From UBA6911 sp964481255 (GTDB lineage: Bacteria > Acidobacteriota > UBA6911): 25,013 bases of DNA. The stretch spans positions 1 through 25,013 of the forward strand of contig CAYZTZ010000036.1 of NCBI GenBank assembly GCA_964481255.1. Direction: 5' to 3'. The stretch's first letter is position 1. Each line of letters opens with the position of its first letter. Of the stretch, positions 7,323 to 15,589 are shown piece after piece. The notes beneath the pieces are model-generated. The model was not told the DNA's origin, made no database searches, and saw only the letters and a list, made by a program, of their open reading frames with translations. The position numbers and the translations under genes are program-made.

Positions 7323-8099
7323 ATGAAGACACCTGATGAAAGGCCGTTGGACAAGGAGGCGATCGGCGGGATATTTCAGGAGGAGACAAAATACTCGCCG
7401 GGCCGAATGGGCGGACATTATCTCGATTGGGAGAAAATGCCGGAGCGATATAAGAGCTATCCGGAATCGACGCCGAGAGTGCGTCTGCCTGCTGCCGAAC
7501 TTAGCCCCGACGCCGGTCTATGGGAAACCATTCTCCGTCGAAGGTCCGTCAGGGAATACTCGCGCAATACCGCCCTGCCGCTGGAAACGCTCTCCGTCCT
7601 GCTTTGGGCGACTCAGGGCATTACGGCGGAAGCCGGGGATTTCCAACTCAGATCAGCCCCTTCGGCAGGGGCGCTCTACCCGATTGAGACATACCTCATG
7701 GCAAGGGCCGTGGAAGGGTTGCAGCAGGGGATCTATCATTTCAGGCCCTATGCCTTTGATCTGGAATTCATCCGGCCGGGCGATTTTTCACGGGCTCTGG
7801 CTCAGGCGGCCCTGGGGCAGGACATGGCGGCCGAAGCGCAGGTCGTTTTCATCTGGTCCGCGATCGTGGAGCGAAGCCGTTGGAAGTACCGTCAGAGGGC
7901 ATACCGGTATATTTATCTGGACGCCGGGCACATCGCCCAAAACCTCTATCTGGCGGGGACGGCAACAGGCTTGGGGGTCTGCGGCATCGGGGCCTTTTAT
8001 GACGACCCGGTCAATGAGCTGATCGGGGTTGACGGGAAGGAGGAAACGGTTCTCTATATGGCATCGGCCGGATGGCCCGCGTCGGCCCGTCGGCCATAA
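7323..8099 (+). CDS. SagB/ThcOx-type nitroreductase-family dehydrogenase
   Basis: This 258-residue FMN-dependent oxidoreductase belongs to the nitroreductase fold. Visible signatures are the N-terminal YSPGRMGGHYLDW block (residues about 22-37), RRRSVREY (FMN phosphate-binding Arg region), SAPSAGALYP, and GVCGIGAF near the C-terminus. SagB/ThcOx members oxidise azolines to azoles in peptide natural products, but many stand-alone members have unknown substrates. No cyclodehydratase (YcaO) is in this window, so azole formation is unsupported. A TATAAT lies at 7285-7290 without a good -35, and no clear ribosome binding site precedes the ATG. The start rests on the family-like N-terminus. It could be an independent gene or the last gene of the SPASM operon, 158 nt downstream of the lipoprotein. 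Confidence 0.8.
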   Translation: MKTPDERPLDKEAIGGIFQEETKYSPGRMGGHYLDWEKMPERYKSYPESTPRVRLPAAELSPDAGLWETILRRRSVREYSRNTALPLETLSVLLWATQGITAEAGDFQLRSAPSAGALYPIETYLMARAVEGLQQGIYHFRPYAFDLEFIRPGDFSRALAQAALGQDMAAEAQVVFIWSAIVERSRWKYRQRAYRYIYLDAGHIAQNLYLAGTATGLGVCGIGAFYDDPVNELIGVDGKEETVLYMASAGWPASARRP

Positions 8100-8262
8100 C
8101 CCGACGGGTGAAGGCTTTCGAACATGAGGAATCCGCCTTTCGAAAGCGGCCGGTTCCGGGGGGCGTTCTTAACGGCCGCCTCAGGCGTTCCTGCGCTTTT
8201 AGGGTTTGGGATATGCCGCCGCCATGACTGTCGGCATGGGTTTTCGCAACGGCGGATCTCAA

Positions 8263-8281
8263 GGCGGGCCTTGAACCCGCC
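8263..8281. repeat. Hairpin between convergent genes
   Basis: GGCGGG at 8263-8268 pairs with CCCGCC at 8276-8281 around a 7-nt loop. It lies between the SagB-type gene (plus) and the TolB-like gene (minus). There is no T-tract, so terminator function is only possible. A second imperfect inverted repeat surrounds TTTCGAAA at 8138-8145. Confidence 0.3.
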
Positions 8282-8323
8282 AACAGGCGGTGGAACGCGC
8301 CCGCATCCCGGGAATGTTCTTTT

Positions 8324-9403
8324 TCAGCGCTTGGATAATAAAGGCGAAAGGCAGAACGAGGAAGCGCTCAGATAGGTGATTCTCTTTAAATTCTCCCCCT
8401 TGAAGTCCATCGAATAGAGCTGCCAGGCCCCTTCGTGATTGGAGCGAAACAGCACTTTGCGCCCGTCCGGGCTGAACGCGGCGTCAAGATGACGGCCTCT
8501 CCCCTGCGACAGGTCGACGAGTCCATTTCCCTCGGGACGGGAGAGGTAAATGCCTGTCGGCGCCTCTATCAGGAGCCATTTCCCATCCGGGGACCAGGAG
8601 ACTTTACGGGCTGATATTTCGGATATGCGCTTCCTGTTGGCGCCGTCTGCGTCGATGATATAGACGCCCGCATCCTGGATGTTCTCCCGGGATCCGAAGC
8701 TGAGATAGGCGATCGCCTTCCCGTCCGGCGAGAAGGCAGGGCGCGTATGAATTCCCCCGGAGTCGGTCAAGCGGCGGATTTGCCCTGTGCGAAGATCCGC
8801 CGTGTAGATATCACTGTTCTCGCCGGTGCCGAGGCTGAGCGCCAGGCGGTCGCCGCCGGGAGCCCACGCCCCCGAGCAGTGGAGCCCGAACGCCGTGATC
8901 TGTTTCCGTGCGCCGGACTGCAGATCCAGGACGTAGATCGCGCTAAAAATCCTCTTCGATCCTTTTTGAACATCCGGGTGGTCGCGCTCCGGGTTTTCGC
9001 AGGCCGAAACAAAAAGCAGCTTCCGGCCGTCCGGGGACCATTCGAAGTCGCTCACCGGAAAATCGAGGAGTCTTTTTTCGCCGCCGCCCGATGAGTGGAT
9101 CCAATAGAGCGGGTAGTGTTGAGGTATCGGATACTTGCGGCTCAGTTCCAGATCCTGCGGCCGCGAAGTATAGAAAGCGATCTTCCCACCGTCGGGAGAC
9201 CAGGAGGAGCTGCTCAGGCGCGCGGCGGGATCCGGGGTAATGAGTTTTCCCCCGGACGTATCCGAATTCATGACGAAAATGCCGTGCCGTCCGCCGTGAG
9301 GGACAAGAGCTATTCTGTAATCCGGCCGCCGGTTGCAGGCCGAAGAGCCCGACAGGCACGAAATGAAAACAAGGGCGAGAATCCTCAGCACTATCGGACG
9401 CAT
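8324..9403 (-). CDS. TolB-like beta-propeller lipoprotein (PD40/WD40-like repeats)
   Basis: This 359-residue protein has an N-terminal hydrophobic signal and a probable lipidation Cys at residue 23 (SGSSAC). The mature part contains at least six PD40-type blades, each marked by (W/F)SPDG or WAPGG followed by a hydrophobic strand (for example WSPDGGKIAF, FSPDGKAIAY, FSPDGRKVLF). TolB-type propellers act as periplasmic docking platforms. True TolB has an extra N-terminal domain that is not evident here, so this is a relative and not tolB itself. An AAGGG lies about 9 nt before the start. It follows the cupin gene after 214 nt with a terminator between, so it is likely a separate transcript. Confidence 0.75.
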   Translation of the reverse strand: MRPIVLRILALVFISCLSGSSACNRRPDYRIALVPHGGRHGIFVMNSDTSGGKLITPDPAARLSSSSWSPDGGKIAFYTSRPQDLELSRKYPIPQHYPLYWIHSSGGGEKRLLDFPVSDFEWSPDGRKLLFVSACENPERDHPDVQKGSKRIFSAIYVLDLQSGARKQITAFGLHCSGAWAPGGDRLALSLGTGENSDIYTADLRTGQIRRLTDSGGIHTRPAFSPDGKAIAYLSFGSRENIQDAGVYIIDADGANRKRISEISARKVSWSPDGKWLLIEAPTGIYLSRPEGNGLVDLSQGRGRHLDAAFSPDGRKVLFRSNHEGAWQLYSMDFKGENLKRITYLSASSFCLSPLLSKR

Positions 9404-9490
9404 CGTCGCGGACCCTTGCCGGCCCGTCTTATAGCCGGTTCCAAAATGGGCGTTTGCCGGGACTGCCGGTGCCGGCGAACCGGCGGGATT

Positions 9491-9547
9491 AAAAAAAACC
9501 GCCTTGCAGCGCGGCGCAGGCGCCTCCGTCTTTCATTGGAAGGCGCC
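9491..9547 (-). terminator. Predicted intrinsic terminator behind the cupin gene
   Basis: Read on the minus strand, an AGGCGCC/GGCGCCT hairpin (9541-9547 with 9519-9525) is followed by a small CCGC/GCGG stem (9511-9514 with 9499-9502). A run of eight T follows directly (A-run at 9491-9498 on the plus strand). It begins about 70 nt after the cupin stop codon. Confidence 0.55.
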
Positions 9548-9617
9548 GCGTCCGTGACATCGAGAAATGTTCCAAAGGCTGCAGCGGACCGTCCGTCGAC
9601 ATTCACGGCGGGCCGAT

Positions 9618-10079
9618 TCACTTCTTGTCTTTTTCCGCGATCGCCTTTTTGTAAAGCTCCGTCGGGCCTGTCGCGAGATACCAGATGGGGCGCTCGATCC
9701 TTCTGAAATAGATCGGGGCGTGCTTGACCCCGGCGGGAATGAAAACGGCGCAGCTTTTCGTGAGCATGTGCTTTTCCCCGCCGATCCATAATTCCACCTC
9801 ACCGCCCAGGTCATTGGGATCGTTGGGATTTGTGCCGAGGAACACCAGGTATTCGTCGAAGTTATGATCATGTTCCTCCGCGGGACTCCCCTCTCCCGTG
9901 ATCTTTTGCCACCAGGCTGCCATGAAGTAATAGGCTCCGGGGACGACTTCGTTGTCGACATAGATAGGGAATTTGACGTGCTCCTCCCTGCGTTTCAATT
10001 CCTCTTCCGTTATTCCAGGGGGGCCGATGACGCCCTTGGGCTTATCGATGATGTTTTTCGCGTATCTGGACTCTGTCAT
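9618..10079 (-). CDS. Cupin-domain protein (paralog 1)
   Basis: This 153-residue single-domain cupin has probable metal ligands in the HDHNFDE segment (H70, H72, E76) and H120 in IPAGVKH, the normal two-motif arrangement of a double-stranded beta-helix metalloprotein. Substrate and reaction are unknown. A paralog lies at 17036-17500 in this window, sharing DLGGE-x-E, IGGE-x-H-x-LTK-x-C and GV-x-H-x-P. An AGGAGAG about 7 nt upstream supports the start. The QueG-like Fe-S protein ends 87 nt upstream on the same strand, so the two may be co-transcribed. No signal peptide is present, so it should be cytoplasmic. Confidence 0.8.
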   Translation of the reverse strand: MTESRYAKNIIDKPKGVIGPPGITEEELKRREEHVKFPIYVDNEVVPGAYYFMAAWWQKITGEGSPAEEHDHNFDEYLVFLGTNPNDPNDLGGEVELWIGGEKHMLTKSCAVFIPAGVKHAPIYFRRIERPIWYLATGPTELYKKAIAEKDKK

Positions 10080-10166
10080 GATCGCACTCTCCTGTCGGAT
10101 ATCAATGGGATGTTCCGCCCGGACTCCTGCGCCTCTCGGGATCCTCGGCCGGCCCGTCGGAGTCCT

Positions 10167-11090
10167 TTACGGAGAAACCATGGAAGGAATTCTATCCTCG
10201 CATGGCAGACCGGTGGAACAGCGTCCGCAGGCCGGGGCCGGGCCTACAAGGTCTTTGTCCAGCCCGAGGCTCCGCACCTTGTCCGCCTGCACATCGCGCA
10301 GATTGCGGAGGCACGCGATATTGCTCCGGCCGTTCTCGCTGATGGCCTCCCCGGTGCAACGCTCGATGCATAACCCGCAGGAGCCGTCCTGAAAGAAGGG
10401 GCAGTTCGCCACGCGGCTCGCGGCGCGCGGAGTCGGGGTCAGGGCCAGGTCGCAGACGACGCTGTCAAGATAGACGGCGCAGCCGCGGGACGTGATCATG
10501 AGCCCGTTGAGACCGAAGGTCCCCAGGCCGCAGGCGTAGGCGATGTGCCTCTCCGACCAGTTGGCCGCCATCCATCCCTCGGGCATCTGCTTGATCTCGA
10601 AGAGCCTCGACTGGGTCGGGGCGACCGCGTGGCGTCCCAATATCTCCAGCAGGGAAGCGATGTATTGGGCGAGGCTTTGGTAAAACTTCACTCCGAGCCA
10701 GCGCGAGTGGTTGTAGCGCGGGGACCCGCCGTAAGGAGAACTGCGCTCATGAAGGCGGACCTCATGGGAGAGAGGAAGAGCCCAGGATATCACGCCGATG
10801 GAGTCGAGGTTTCGCGTGCCGCCGAATTGCCAGCGCTTTTCGGCGACATATCTTTCCATGACTTCCCGGGGCGTGAGGTGGAATTCTCCGACGACGGTTT
10901 TCAAATCCTGAAAGATCGGGTCGTCCCCGTCCGCGAAGCCCAAAATCGGCTCGTCGATAATGGGCGCGTTGTCGAAGGCGGTCAGGTGATTGAGGGGGCT
11001 GTTGCGCACGTACTCCTTGACGGCGTTTTCGAGAAACCGGCACGGGTCCGCGTGAAACAGCCGGGTGTCCAAATCTCCGTTTTTTTTCAT
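10167..11090 (-). CDS. QueG-like (epoxyqueuosine reductase-related) 4Fe-4S protein
   Basis: This 307-residue protein resembles COG1600. A central CGLGTFGLNGLMIT segment (187-200) is typical of the corrinoid-binding QueG/RdhA-like fold. The C-terminus has two cysteine groups, C238-x2-C241-x3-C245 and C288-x2-C291-x5-C297, plus C230 and C260, enough for two [4Fe-4S] clusters. True QueG reduces epoxyqueuosine in tRNA. This protein has an unusual N-terminal 90 residues and spacing, so I treat it as a relative of unknown substrate. The frame is open to 11207, but the ATG at 11090 begins the family-like sequence; its ribosome binding site is weak. The cupin gene follows 87 nt downstream. Confidence 0.7.
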   Translation of the reverse strand: MKKNGDLDTRLFHADPCRFLENAVKEYVRNSPLNHLTAFDNAPIIDEPILGFADGDDPIFQDLKTVVGEFHLTPREVMERYVAEKRWQFGGTRNLDSIGVISWALPLSHEVRLHERSSPYGGSPRYNHSRWLGVKFYQSLAQYIASLLEILGRHAVAPTQSRLFEIKQMPEGWMAANWSERHIAYACGLGTFGLNGLMITSRGCAVYLDSVVCDLALTPTPRAASRVANCPFFQDGSCGLCIERCTGEAISENGRSNIACLRNLRDVQADKVRSLGLDKDLVGPAPACGRCSTGLPCEDRIPSMVSP

Positions 11091-11419
11091 TTCGGCCGTC
11101 CCGCTCGTTATAGGCCCACTGTAGCACCGCCGGGGCGGTATAGTCCATAGAATGGGGGACCGCCCTCCTGGGAAACCTGTATGCGCCCCGGCCGAAACGG
11201 CCGCCATACGGGGGCGGCGGCCGATTTCATTGGAAAAGGAAGGTGCAAGGAGATGACCGGGGTGCCTCTTCGCAATGAGCCATCACATCGGCCCGGCTTT
11301 CCGGGCGCATAATGAAGGAAGTGCGCAACGCCCCATTTTGATCTTGTTTACTTTGAAAAAATGCTGATAAATTCCGGGATATTCCAAAGAAAGTTTGCGA
11401 TCGCACAAGGGGAGGGCCT
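11091..11419. other. Intergenic region between divergent genes
   Basis: This region separates the QueG-like gene (minus) from the hybrid kinase (plus). It holds two perfect hairpins, CGGCCG-AAA-CGGCCG (11189-11203) and GCCCGG-CTTT-CCGGGC (11291-11306), neither with a T-tract. The last 90 nt is AT-richer and has a weak promoter candidate for the kinase: TTGTTT 11344-11349, 16-bp spacer, GATAAA 11366-11371. No gene is seen. Confidence 0.45.
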
Positions 11420-14400
11420 ATGAACGGGGGTGCCAAGCTCGAAGGATCCCAGGATCTGTTTCAGATTCTGGCCGGGAAATCGCTGACCGGCATTTACCTG
11501 ATCCAGGATGGGAGATTCGTCTATGTCAATCCGAAGATGGAGGAGATCACCGGATACGACGCGGCCGAACTGATCGGCAGCCCCGCCCTGAACTATGTTT
11601 TTGCCGACGACAAAGCTAGGGTCCAGGCTACCGCCTCCCATATATTGAAGAACAGCAGCTTCGGGCCGGTGCCCTCCTACGAATTTCGGGTTCAAAGGAA
11701 AAACGGAGAAGTGCGCTGGGTGCTGGAATCCGTAAATCCGATTCTTCTGGACCACAAGAAAACGACCCTGGGCAATGTCATTGATATCCACAAGCGCAAG
11801 ATGGCGGAAGAATCCCTGAAAACCTCGGAATCCAGGTTCCGCAACCTGATCGAAAATGCGCCTGTCGGCATATCCATTACCAGCATGGACGGCATGATCC
11901 TCAAGGTTAATAACACGCTCGTCCGCATGTACGGGTATGATTCCGAACAGGAATTGCAGAGCCGTCCCGCGGCGGCCTTGTACGCGCATCCTGAGGATAG
12001 GAAGCGGCTGCTGGAGTTTATAAGGCAGGGGCGGCTCGGCACGACGATTGAAATAGAGTCCAAGCGCAAGGACGGAAAACACTTCTGGGTTTCTCTAGCG
12101 GCCATTTTCCAGGAAATCGCTCCGGGGGAAAGACAGATCATTGTTATTACGGAGGATATTACGGAGAAAAAGGAAATGGAGATCGCGCTTCAGAACGCCA
12201 AGGCCGCCGCCGAAGCCGCCGCCGTGGCCAAGAGCGAATTCCTGGCTCACATGAGCCATGAGATCCGGACTCCCATGAACGCCATCGTGGGTTTGAGCCA
12301 TCTGGCTCTCAAGAGCGATCTGAATCCCAAGCAGCGCGACTATCTGCTCAAGATTCAATCCTCGGCGAATTCCCTGATGCGCATCCTCAACGACATCCTC
12401 GACATATCCAAGATAGAGGCCGGCAAACTGGAGATCGAGGCCCAGAATTTCAGGTTGAATCATGTGCTGAACAACATCATGAACATGTTTTCCCTCAGGG
12501 CGCAGGAAAAGGGACTGGAGATACTCTATGAAACGGACCCGGGCGTCCCGCAGGCCCTCGTCGGCGACCCCCTGCGCATTGGACAGGTGCTCATCAACCT
12601 GATAGGAAACGCCCTGAAGTTTACCGAGGAGGGAAGGATCGCCGTGTCCGTGCGATTGGATTCCAGGGAATCGGACCGGGCGGTTCTCCGTTTTTCGGTG
12701 AGCGACACCGGGATCGGCATGACGGAGGAACAGACTCAAAAACTCTTCCAGCCCTTTACCCAGGCGGACAGTTCCATCACCAGAAAGTACGGCGGGACGG
12801 GATTGGGACTCACAATCAGCAAACAGTTGGTGGAGAGAATGGGGGGTCAGATAAGGGTCGAAAGCGCGCCGGGAAGAGGCAGCACTTTCACATTTACCAT
12901 TGCCGTGGGATTGCAGCGGGCAGCTCTGGAAGATAAAAAGCCCGTCCCCGTTCCCAAACGGCGTCTGAAGGTGCTGGTCGTCGACGACAACGCCCATGCA
13001 AGGGAGATCATGATGCAGATGTTGCGGGAAATGTCCTGCGAAACGGAGGCGGTCAATTCCGGCTACGCCGCCCTGCGGTCTCTGGAACAGAGCGCCGAAG
13101 GATTTGACCTGGTTGTTCTGGACTGGAGAATGCCGGACATGGACGGCTTTGAAACGGTGCGAAGGATACGAAGCCATCTGCGCTTGCCGAAAGCGCCCAG
13201 GATTTTCATGGTCACCGCCTACGGCCGGGAGGAGGTCATGTACGAAGCCAAACGGATGGGACTGGACGCCTTCCTGGTGAAGCCCGTGAATTATTCGATC
13301 CTCTTCGACGCCATCATGATGTCTTTCGGGCGGAGCGAAGTAGAGGTGGAAAAACCGCGGGAGGAAGAAGAGGCTGAAACCCGGGCTTTGCGCGGCATCC
13401 GCCTGCTTGTTGTCGAAGACAACGAGATCAACCAGCAGGTGGCGAAGGAACTCCTGGAGGGTTTCGGGGCCGCGGTGGACCTGGCCGGAAACGGCAGGGT
13501 GGCGGCCGAAAAGATCGAAAACGGCATCCGTTACGACGCGGTTCTAATGGATCTGCAGATGCCCGTTATGGACGGCTATGAAGCCACCGCCAGAATCCGA
13601 AAGAGATATGGGAAGGAAGCGCTGCCCATCCTGGCCATGACGGCGCATGCGCTGCAATCGGAAGCGCAAAGATGTCTGGAGGCGGGCATGAACGGTGTCG
13701 TCACGAAGCCCATCGATCCCGACCGGCTCAAGGAAGAGCTGTTCCGATGGATTGCACCCGAATCCCGGCCGCTCTCGCCTGCTCCCGAATCCGCAGTTTT
13801 CTCCCCGCCCGGCGTCTCTGAAGCAGAAACCGCGGACCTTCTCCCCGGAATCGATCTCAAATCGGCCCTGGGAAGGTTGAAGGGAAACCTCCCCCTGCTT
13901 AAGAAGCTTGTGGGCGATATGGTGGCGAGCCGCTCCGGTGTTTTCAAAGACATTCGGCGGGCGCTGCAGGAGGGAGACTGGGATTCCGCCCGCAGGGCCG
14001 TGCATACCTTCAAGGGCATCGCCGGCAACCTTTCCGCCACGGATCTGTTTGATTGCGCCAAACGCCTCGAAACGGTTCTTCAGCAGGAAAATGCCGCGGA
14101 GACGGAGCGGGAGATAGATAAATTGGAGAAGGCCTTCGACATTGTCGCCAAGGGCATCCGCAGCGCCCGTGTCGAAGGAGTCCCGGGAGACGCCGTAGCG
14201 GGCGCAGCCTCCATCGACAGCGCCGTCGCCGGCGGCCTGATCCTGGAGCTGTACGAGCTTCTGAAGAAGCACAGCCTGAGCGCCCGCAGAAAGTGGGGGA
14301 TCCTCAAGGAGACGCTCGACCAGGCGGATCTCAAGGAATCCGCGGTCCGTTTCGAAGAATGCCTGAGCCGTCTCGATTTCAAAGGCGCGATGAGAGCCTT

Positions 14401-14440
14401 GGAGGACTTCGCAGGACGCCTGGGAATCGAATTGAAATAA
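11420..14440 (+). CDS. Soluble hybrid histidine kinase, PAS-PAS-HisKA-HATPase-REC-REC-Hpt
   Basis: This 1006-residue protein has two PAS domains (about 10-125 and 137-250), a short Ala-rich coiled coil, HisKA with phosphoacceptor His280 in HMSHEIRTP, and HATPase_c with N-box near N393-N397, DTGIGM (429-434) and GGTGLGL (458-464). Two receiver domains follow (Asp568 and Asp711, with KP at 621 and 763), then an Hpt domain with His862 in VHTFKG. This is a BarA/ArcB-like phosphorelay in one chain. No membrane segment is seen, so the PAS domains should sense a cytoplasmic signal. A linker and extra helical region follow Hpt (about 910-1006). GGGGAGGG precedes the ATG. The REC-GGDEF gene 12 nt downstream is the likely output partner. 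Confidence 0.93.
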   Translation: MNGGAKLEGSQDLFQILAGKSLTGIYLIQDGRFVYVNPKMEEITGYDAAELIGSPALNYVFADDKARVQATASHILKNSSFGPVPSYEFRVQRKNGEVRWVLESVNPILLDHKKTTLGNVIDIHKRKMAEESLKTSESRFRNLIENAPVGISITSMDGMILKVNNTLVRMYGYDSEQELQSRPAAALYAHPEDRKRLLEFIRQGRLGTTIEIESKRKDGKHFWVSLAAIFQEIAPGERQIIVITEDITEKKEMEIALQNAKAAAEAAAVAKSEFLAHMSHEIRTPMNAIVGLSHLALKSDLNPKQRDYLLKIQSSANSLMRILNDILDISKIEAGKLEIEAQNFRLNHVLNNIMNMFSLRAQEKGLEILYETDPGVPQALVGDPLRIGQVLINLIGNALKFTEEGRIAVSVRLDSRESDRAVLRFSVSDTGIGMTEEQTQKLFQPFTQADSSITRKYGGTGLGLTISKQLVERMGGQIRVESAPGRGSTFTFTIAVGLQRAALEDKKPVPVPKRRLKVLVVDDNAHAREIMMQMLREMSCETEAVNSGYAALRSLEQSAEGFDLVVLDWRMPDMDGFETVRRIRSHLRLPKAPRIFMVTAYGREEVMYEAKRMGLDAFLVKPVNYSILFDAIMMSFGRSEVEVEKPREEEEAETRALRGIRLLVVEDNEINQQVAKELLEGFGAAVDLAGNGRVAAEKIENGIRYDAVLMDLQMPVMDGYEATARIRKRYGKEALPILAMTAHALQSEAQRCLEAGMNGVVTKPIDPDRLKEELFRWIAPESRPLSPAPESAVFSPPGVSEAETADLLPGIDLKSALGRLKGNLPLLKKLVGDMVASRSGVFKDIRRALQEGDWDSARRAVHTFKGIAGNLSATDLFDCAKRLETVLQQENAAETEREIDKLEKAFDIVAKGIRSARVEGVPGDAVAGAASIDSAVAGGLILELYELLKKHSLSARRKWGILKETLDQADLKESAVRFEECLSRLDFKGAMRALEDFAGRLGIELK

Positions 14441-14452
14441 ACAGGGGGCGTT

Positions 14453-15376
14453 ATGGAAGACAAGAGGCACACCGTATTGATCGTGGACGACATGGCGGCG
14501 AATATTGAAGTGCTGGACAGCGTGCTGGCCGATGAGTACGAGATTCTTTTTGCAACCAACGGGGCCGACGCGCTGGAGATCGCCGCCGATCAGTCTCCGG
14601 ACCTCATCCTTCTGGATGTGCTGATGCCGGACATGGACGGCTACGAAGTATGCGCCCGATTGAAGGCGGATCCCAGGACGGACGACATCCCGATCATTTT
14701 TATAACGGCGATGAACGAGGAGGTCGAGGAATCCAAGGGTTTGAATGCAGGCGGGATTGATTACATAACCAAACCGATCCGTCCCTCGATTGTCAGGGCC
14801 CGCGTGCGCAATCACCTCGAGTTGAAAAGATACCGGGATCATCTGAAAGAGCTGTCCGCCCTGGATGGACTGACGGGCATTGCCAACCGGCGCAAGTTCG
14901 ACGAATGGCTGGATTATGAATGGCGCCGCGCCCGCCGAAGCCAGCTGCCCATCTCCCTGGTTATGATGGATATCGATTACTTCAAGTCCTACAACGACCA
15001 TTACGGACATATCGCAGGCGACGAATGCCTGAAGCGGGTGGCGGGAATTTTAAGGGAAACCGCCCGCAGGTCTGCAGACCTGCCTGCCCGCTACGGCGGC
15101 GAGGAATTCGCCCTTCTGCTTCCCGAGACCGACGGCCCGGGGGCCTTGCGTGTGGCCGAACGGTTGCAGGAGAGAATGCGGAGCGCGTCTATTGCCCACG
15201 AATTCTCCGCCGCCGCTCCCCATGTGACCCTCAGCATAGGGATCGGCTCGACGGTTCCGTCCGATTCCCAATCGAGCAGCCAGTTGGTGGAAACGGCGGA
15301 CAAATGCCTCTACAGGGCTAAGAGGAACGGGCGCAACCGCATCGAGGCTGAAAGAGTCGCGGCCGGCGGCGAATGA
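14453..15376 (+). CDS. REC-GGDEF response regulator (diguanylate cyclase, PleD-like)
   Basis: This 307-residue protein has an N-terminal receiver domain (about 7-120) with acidic pocket D12/D13, phosphoacceptor Asp55 and Lys107, joined by a short helix to a GGDEF domain (about 136-300). The active-site motif is GGEEF at 215-219, a catalytically competent variant. An inhibitory I-site RxxD (RSAD, 206-209) lies five residues before it, so product feedback is expected. It should make cyclic di-GMP when phosphorylated. It lies 12 nt behind the hybrid kinase with a GGGGG upstream of its ATG, so the two are almost certainly one operon and a cognate pair. Confidence 0.93.
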   Translation: MEDKRHTVLIVDDMAANIEVLDSVLADEYEILFATNGADALEIAADQSPDLILLDVLMPDMDGYEVCARLKADPRTDDIPIIFITAMNEEVEESKGLNAGGIDYITKPIRPSIVRARVRNHLELKRYRDHLKELSALDGLTGIANRRKFDEWLDYEWRRARRSQLPISLVMMDIDYFKSYNDHYGHIAGDECLKRVAGILRETARRSADLPARYGGEEFALLLPETDGPGALRVAERLQERMRSASIAHEFSAAAPHVTLSIGIGSTVPSDSQSSSQLVETADKCLYRAKRNGRNRIEAERVAAGGE

Positions 15377-15589
15377 GAGCCGACCCGGGATATAAGAGCC
15401 CGACATCCTGCAACATCTTTCAATGTCGCCCGTCCCTCATCGGAGTGCAGCTCTGCCCCCCCCGACAGAATGTTGTATTGAAGACCGGCGTCTGATGGTT
15501 CCGGGGCGGACACCGTTGCAGGATCTTCTTCAAGGCTCGGCGGAAAGCGGGTCTTTCCCGTGGCTGCGGGCGAAACCATCCGCGACCCC

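Noticed and set aside
7323..8099. Azole-forming RiPP cluster
   Set aside because: SagB-type protein present, but no YcaO cyclodehydratase or obvious precursor with a Cys/Ser/Thr-rich core.
13544..15010. Minus-strand frame of 488 codons over the kinase and REC-GGDEF genes
   Set aside because: Shadow spanning two real genes, with no domain signature.
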